Shown piece after piece: positions 48,624-48,766 of a DNA stretch of 48,766 nt; within the stretch, counting starts at the first letter, position 1; each line of letters starts with the position of its first letter. Made by a program: the position numbers and the translations under genes. This DNA is from Pyrinomonadaceae bacterium (GTDB lineage Bacteria > Acidobacteriota > Blastocatellia > Pyrinomonadales > Pyrinomonadaceae). The stretch lies in contig JALHNX010000016.1 in the NCBI GenBank assembly GCA_022843305.1, positions 1 through 48,766 of the forward strand, in the 5' to 3' direction. Under the pieces are notes generated by a model that saw only the letters and a list, made by a program, of their open reading frames with translations, made no database searches and was not told the DNA's origin.

Positions 48624-48766
48624 TTAATTGCTTCGATAATTATCGAATGTCATATCAATTCCAAAATCTTTCGCCTTTAATTTGGCGATCACGTCCTGCA
48701 AAGTGTCGCGGTCTTTGCCCGAAACTCTGACGGATTCGCCTTGAATCGAAGCCTGCACTTTTAACT
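48624..48766 (-). CDS. yajQ: C-terminal end of YajQ-family nucleotide-binding protein (cut by window edge)
   Basis: The last 46 residues of a YajQ-family protein are visible, reading [20 protein letters not shown], then [20 protein letters not shown] and DNYRSN. This is the family's usual C-terminus (VQAQIQGDEVRVTGKKRDDLQ...). YajQ proteins bind nucleotides, and in Xanthomonas a member binds cyclic di-GMP. The start lies beyond 48766. Stop TAA at 48624-48626. Confidence 0.88.
   Translation of the reverse strand, partial: LKVQASIQGESVRVSGKDRDTLQDVIAKLKAKDFGIDMTFDNYRSN

Overview
The window looks like chromosome from a Gram-negative bacterium of the Acidobacteriota, most likely a Blastocatellia/Pyrinomonadaceae-type lineage. 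This placement is inferred from gene content: a 1251-residue Oar-like TonB receptor with an N-terminal carboxypeptidase-regulatory domain, a secreted VIT/von Willebrand A protein, secreted proteins ending in six FG-GAP-like units, and an OmpA-family protein with a coiled coil. No rRNA gene is present to confirm it. Genes are mostly well spaced and lie on both strands. About half of the intergenic gaps hold a palindromic or short-tandem-repeat element.

Region by region. 1-3150: end of an unknown gene, a 12-copy 21-bp minisatellite, then a translationally coupled restriction-modification operon (C5 methyltransferase, NgoFVII-like PLD-fold endonuclease, and a third unknown gene). 3400-7330: small unknown protein, cytosolic subtilisin-like peptidase, GAF protein, S41 C-terminal processing peptidase. 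7330-22430: cell-envelope and secreted proteins (TonB receptor, Ycf48-like propeller, VIT-vWA protein, coiled-coil secreted protein with an in-frame stop, degenerate ABC ATPase, subtilase with FG-GAP repeats, OmpA-family protein). 22790-27220: MsbA-like exporter, a VapBC-like PIN toxin-antitoxin pair, and the housekeeping cluster yicC-gmk-rpoZ. 27220-34820: zinc-peptidase-like protein, CsbD stress protein, ETF-ubiquinone oxidoreductase, DUF3142 protein, a large secreted protein, and sucC. 34930-38960: two exported proteins, pepA, smpB and tRNA-Gln(CTG). 38960-48766: thioesterase, STAS-like protein, acetyltransferase, acyl-CoA dehydrogenase, FHA-PrsW fusion, LVIVD/FG-GAP protein, HARE-HTH-like protein, polyprenyl diphosphate synthase, a frameshifted GxxExxY gene between two related palindromes, and the 3' end of yajQ.

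How genes work together: ETF-QO and acyl-CoA dehydrogenase belong to fatty-acid/amino-acid oxidation feeding the quinone pool, and SucC to the TCA cycle. The secreted subtilase, the LVIVD protein and the Ycf48-like protein probably all build beta-propellers at the cell surface. The R-M genes form one defence unit.

Most unusual signals: (1) hairpins built from 7-bp repeats (GAGAGTC/GAGTCCT types) that fill whole intergenic gaps, ending a few bases from the stop and start codons of flanking genes; (2) a GxxExxY nuclease-fold gene framed by two related palindromes, like a mobile cassette; (3) the third gene in the R-M operon; (4) a perfect 22-bp stem that includes the csbD Shine-Dalgarno bases; (5) a TetR/FadR-like operator in front of ETF-QO; (6) an ABC ATPase in which most catalytic motifs are altered; (7) a three-unit higher-order repeat in the subtilase FG-GAP domain.
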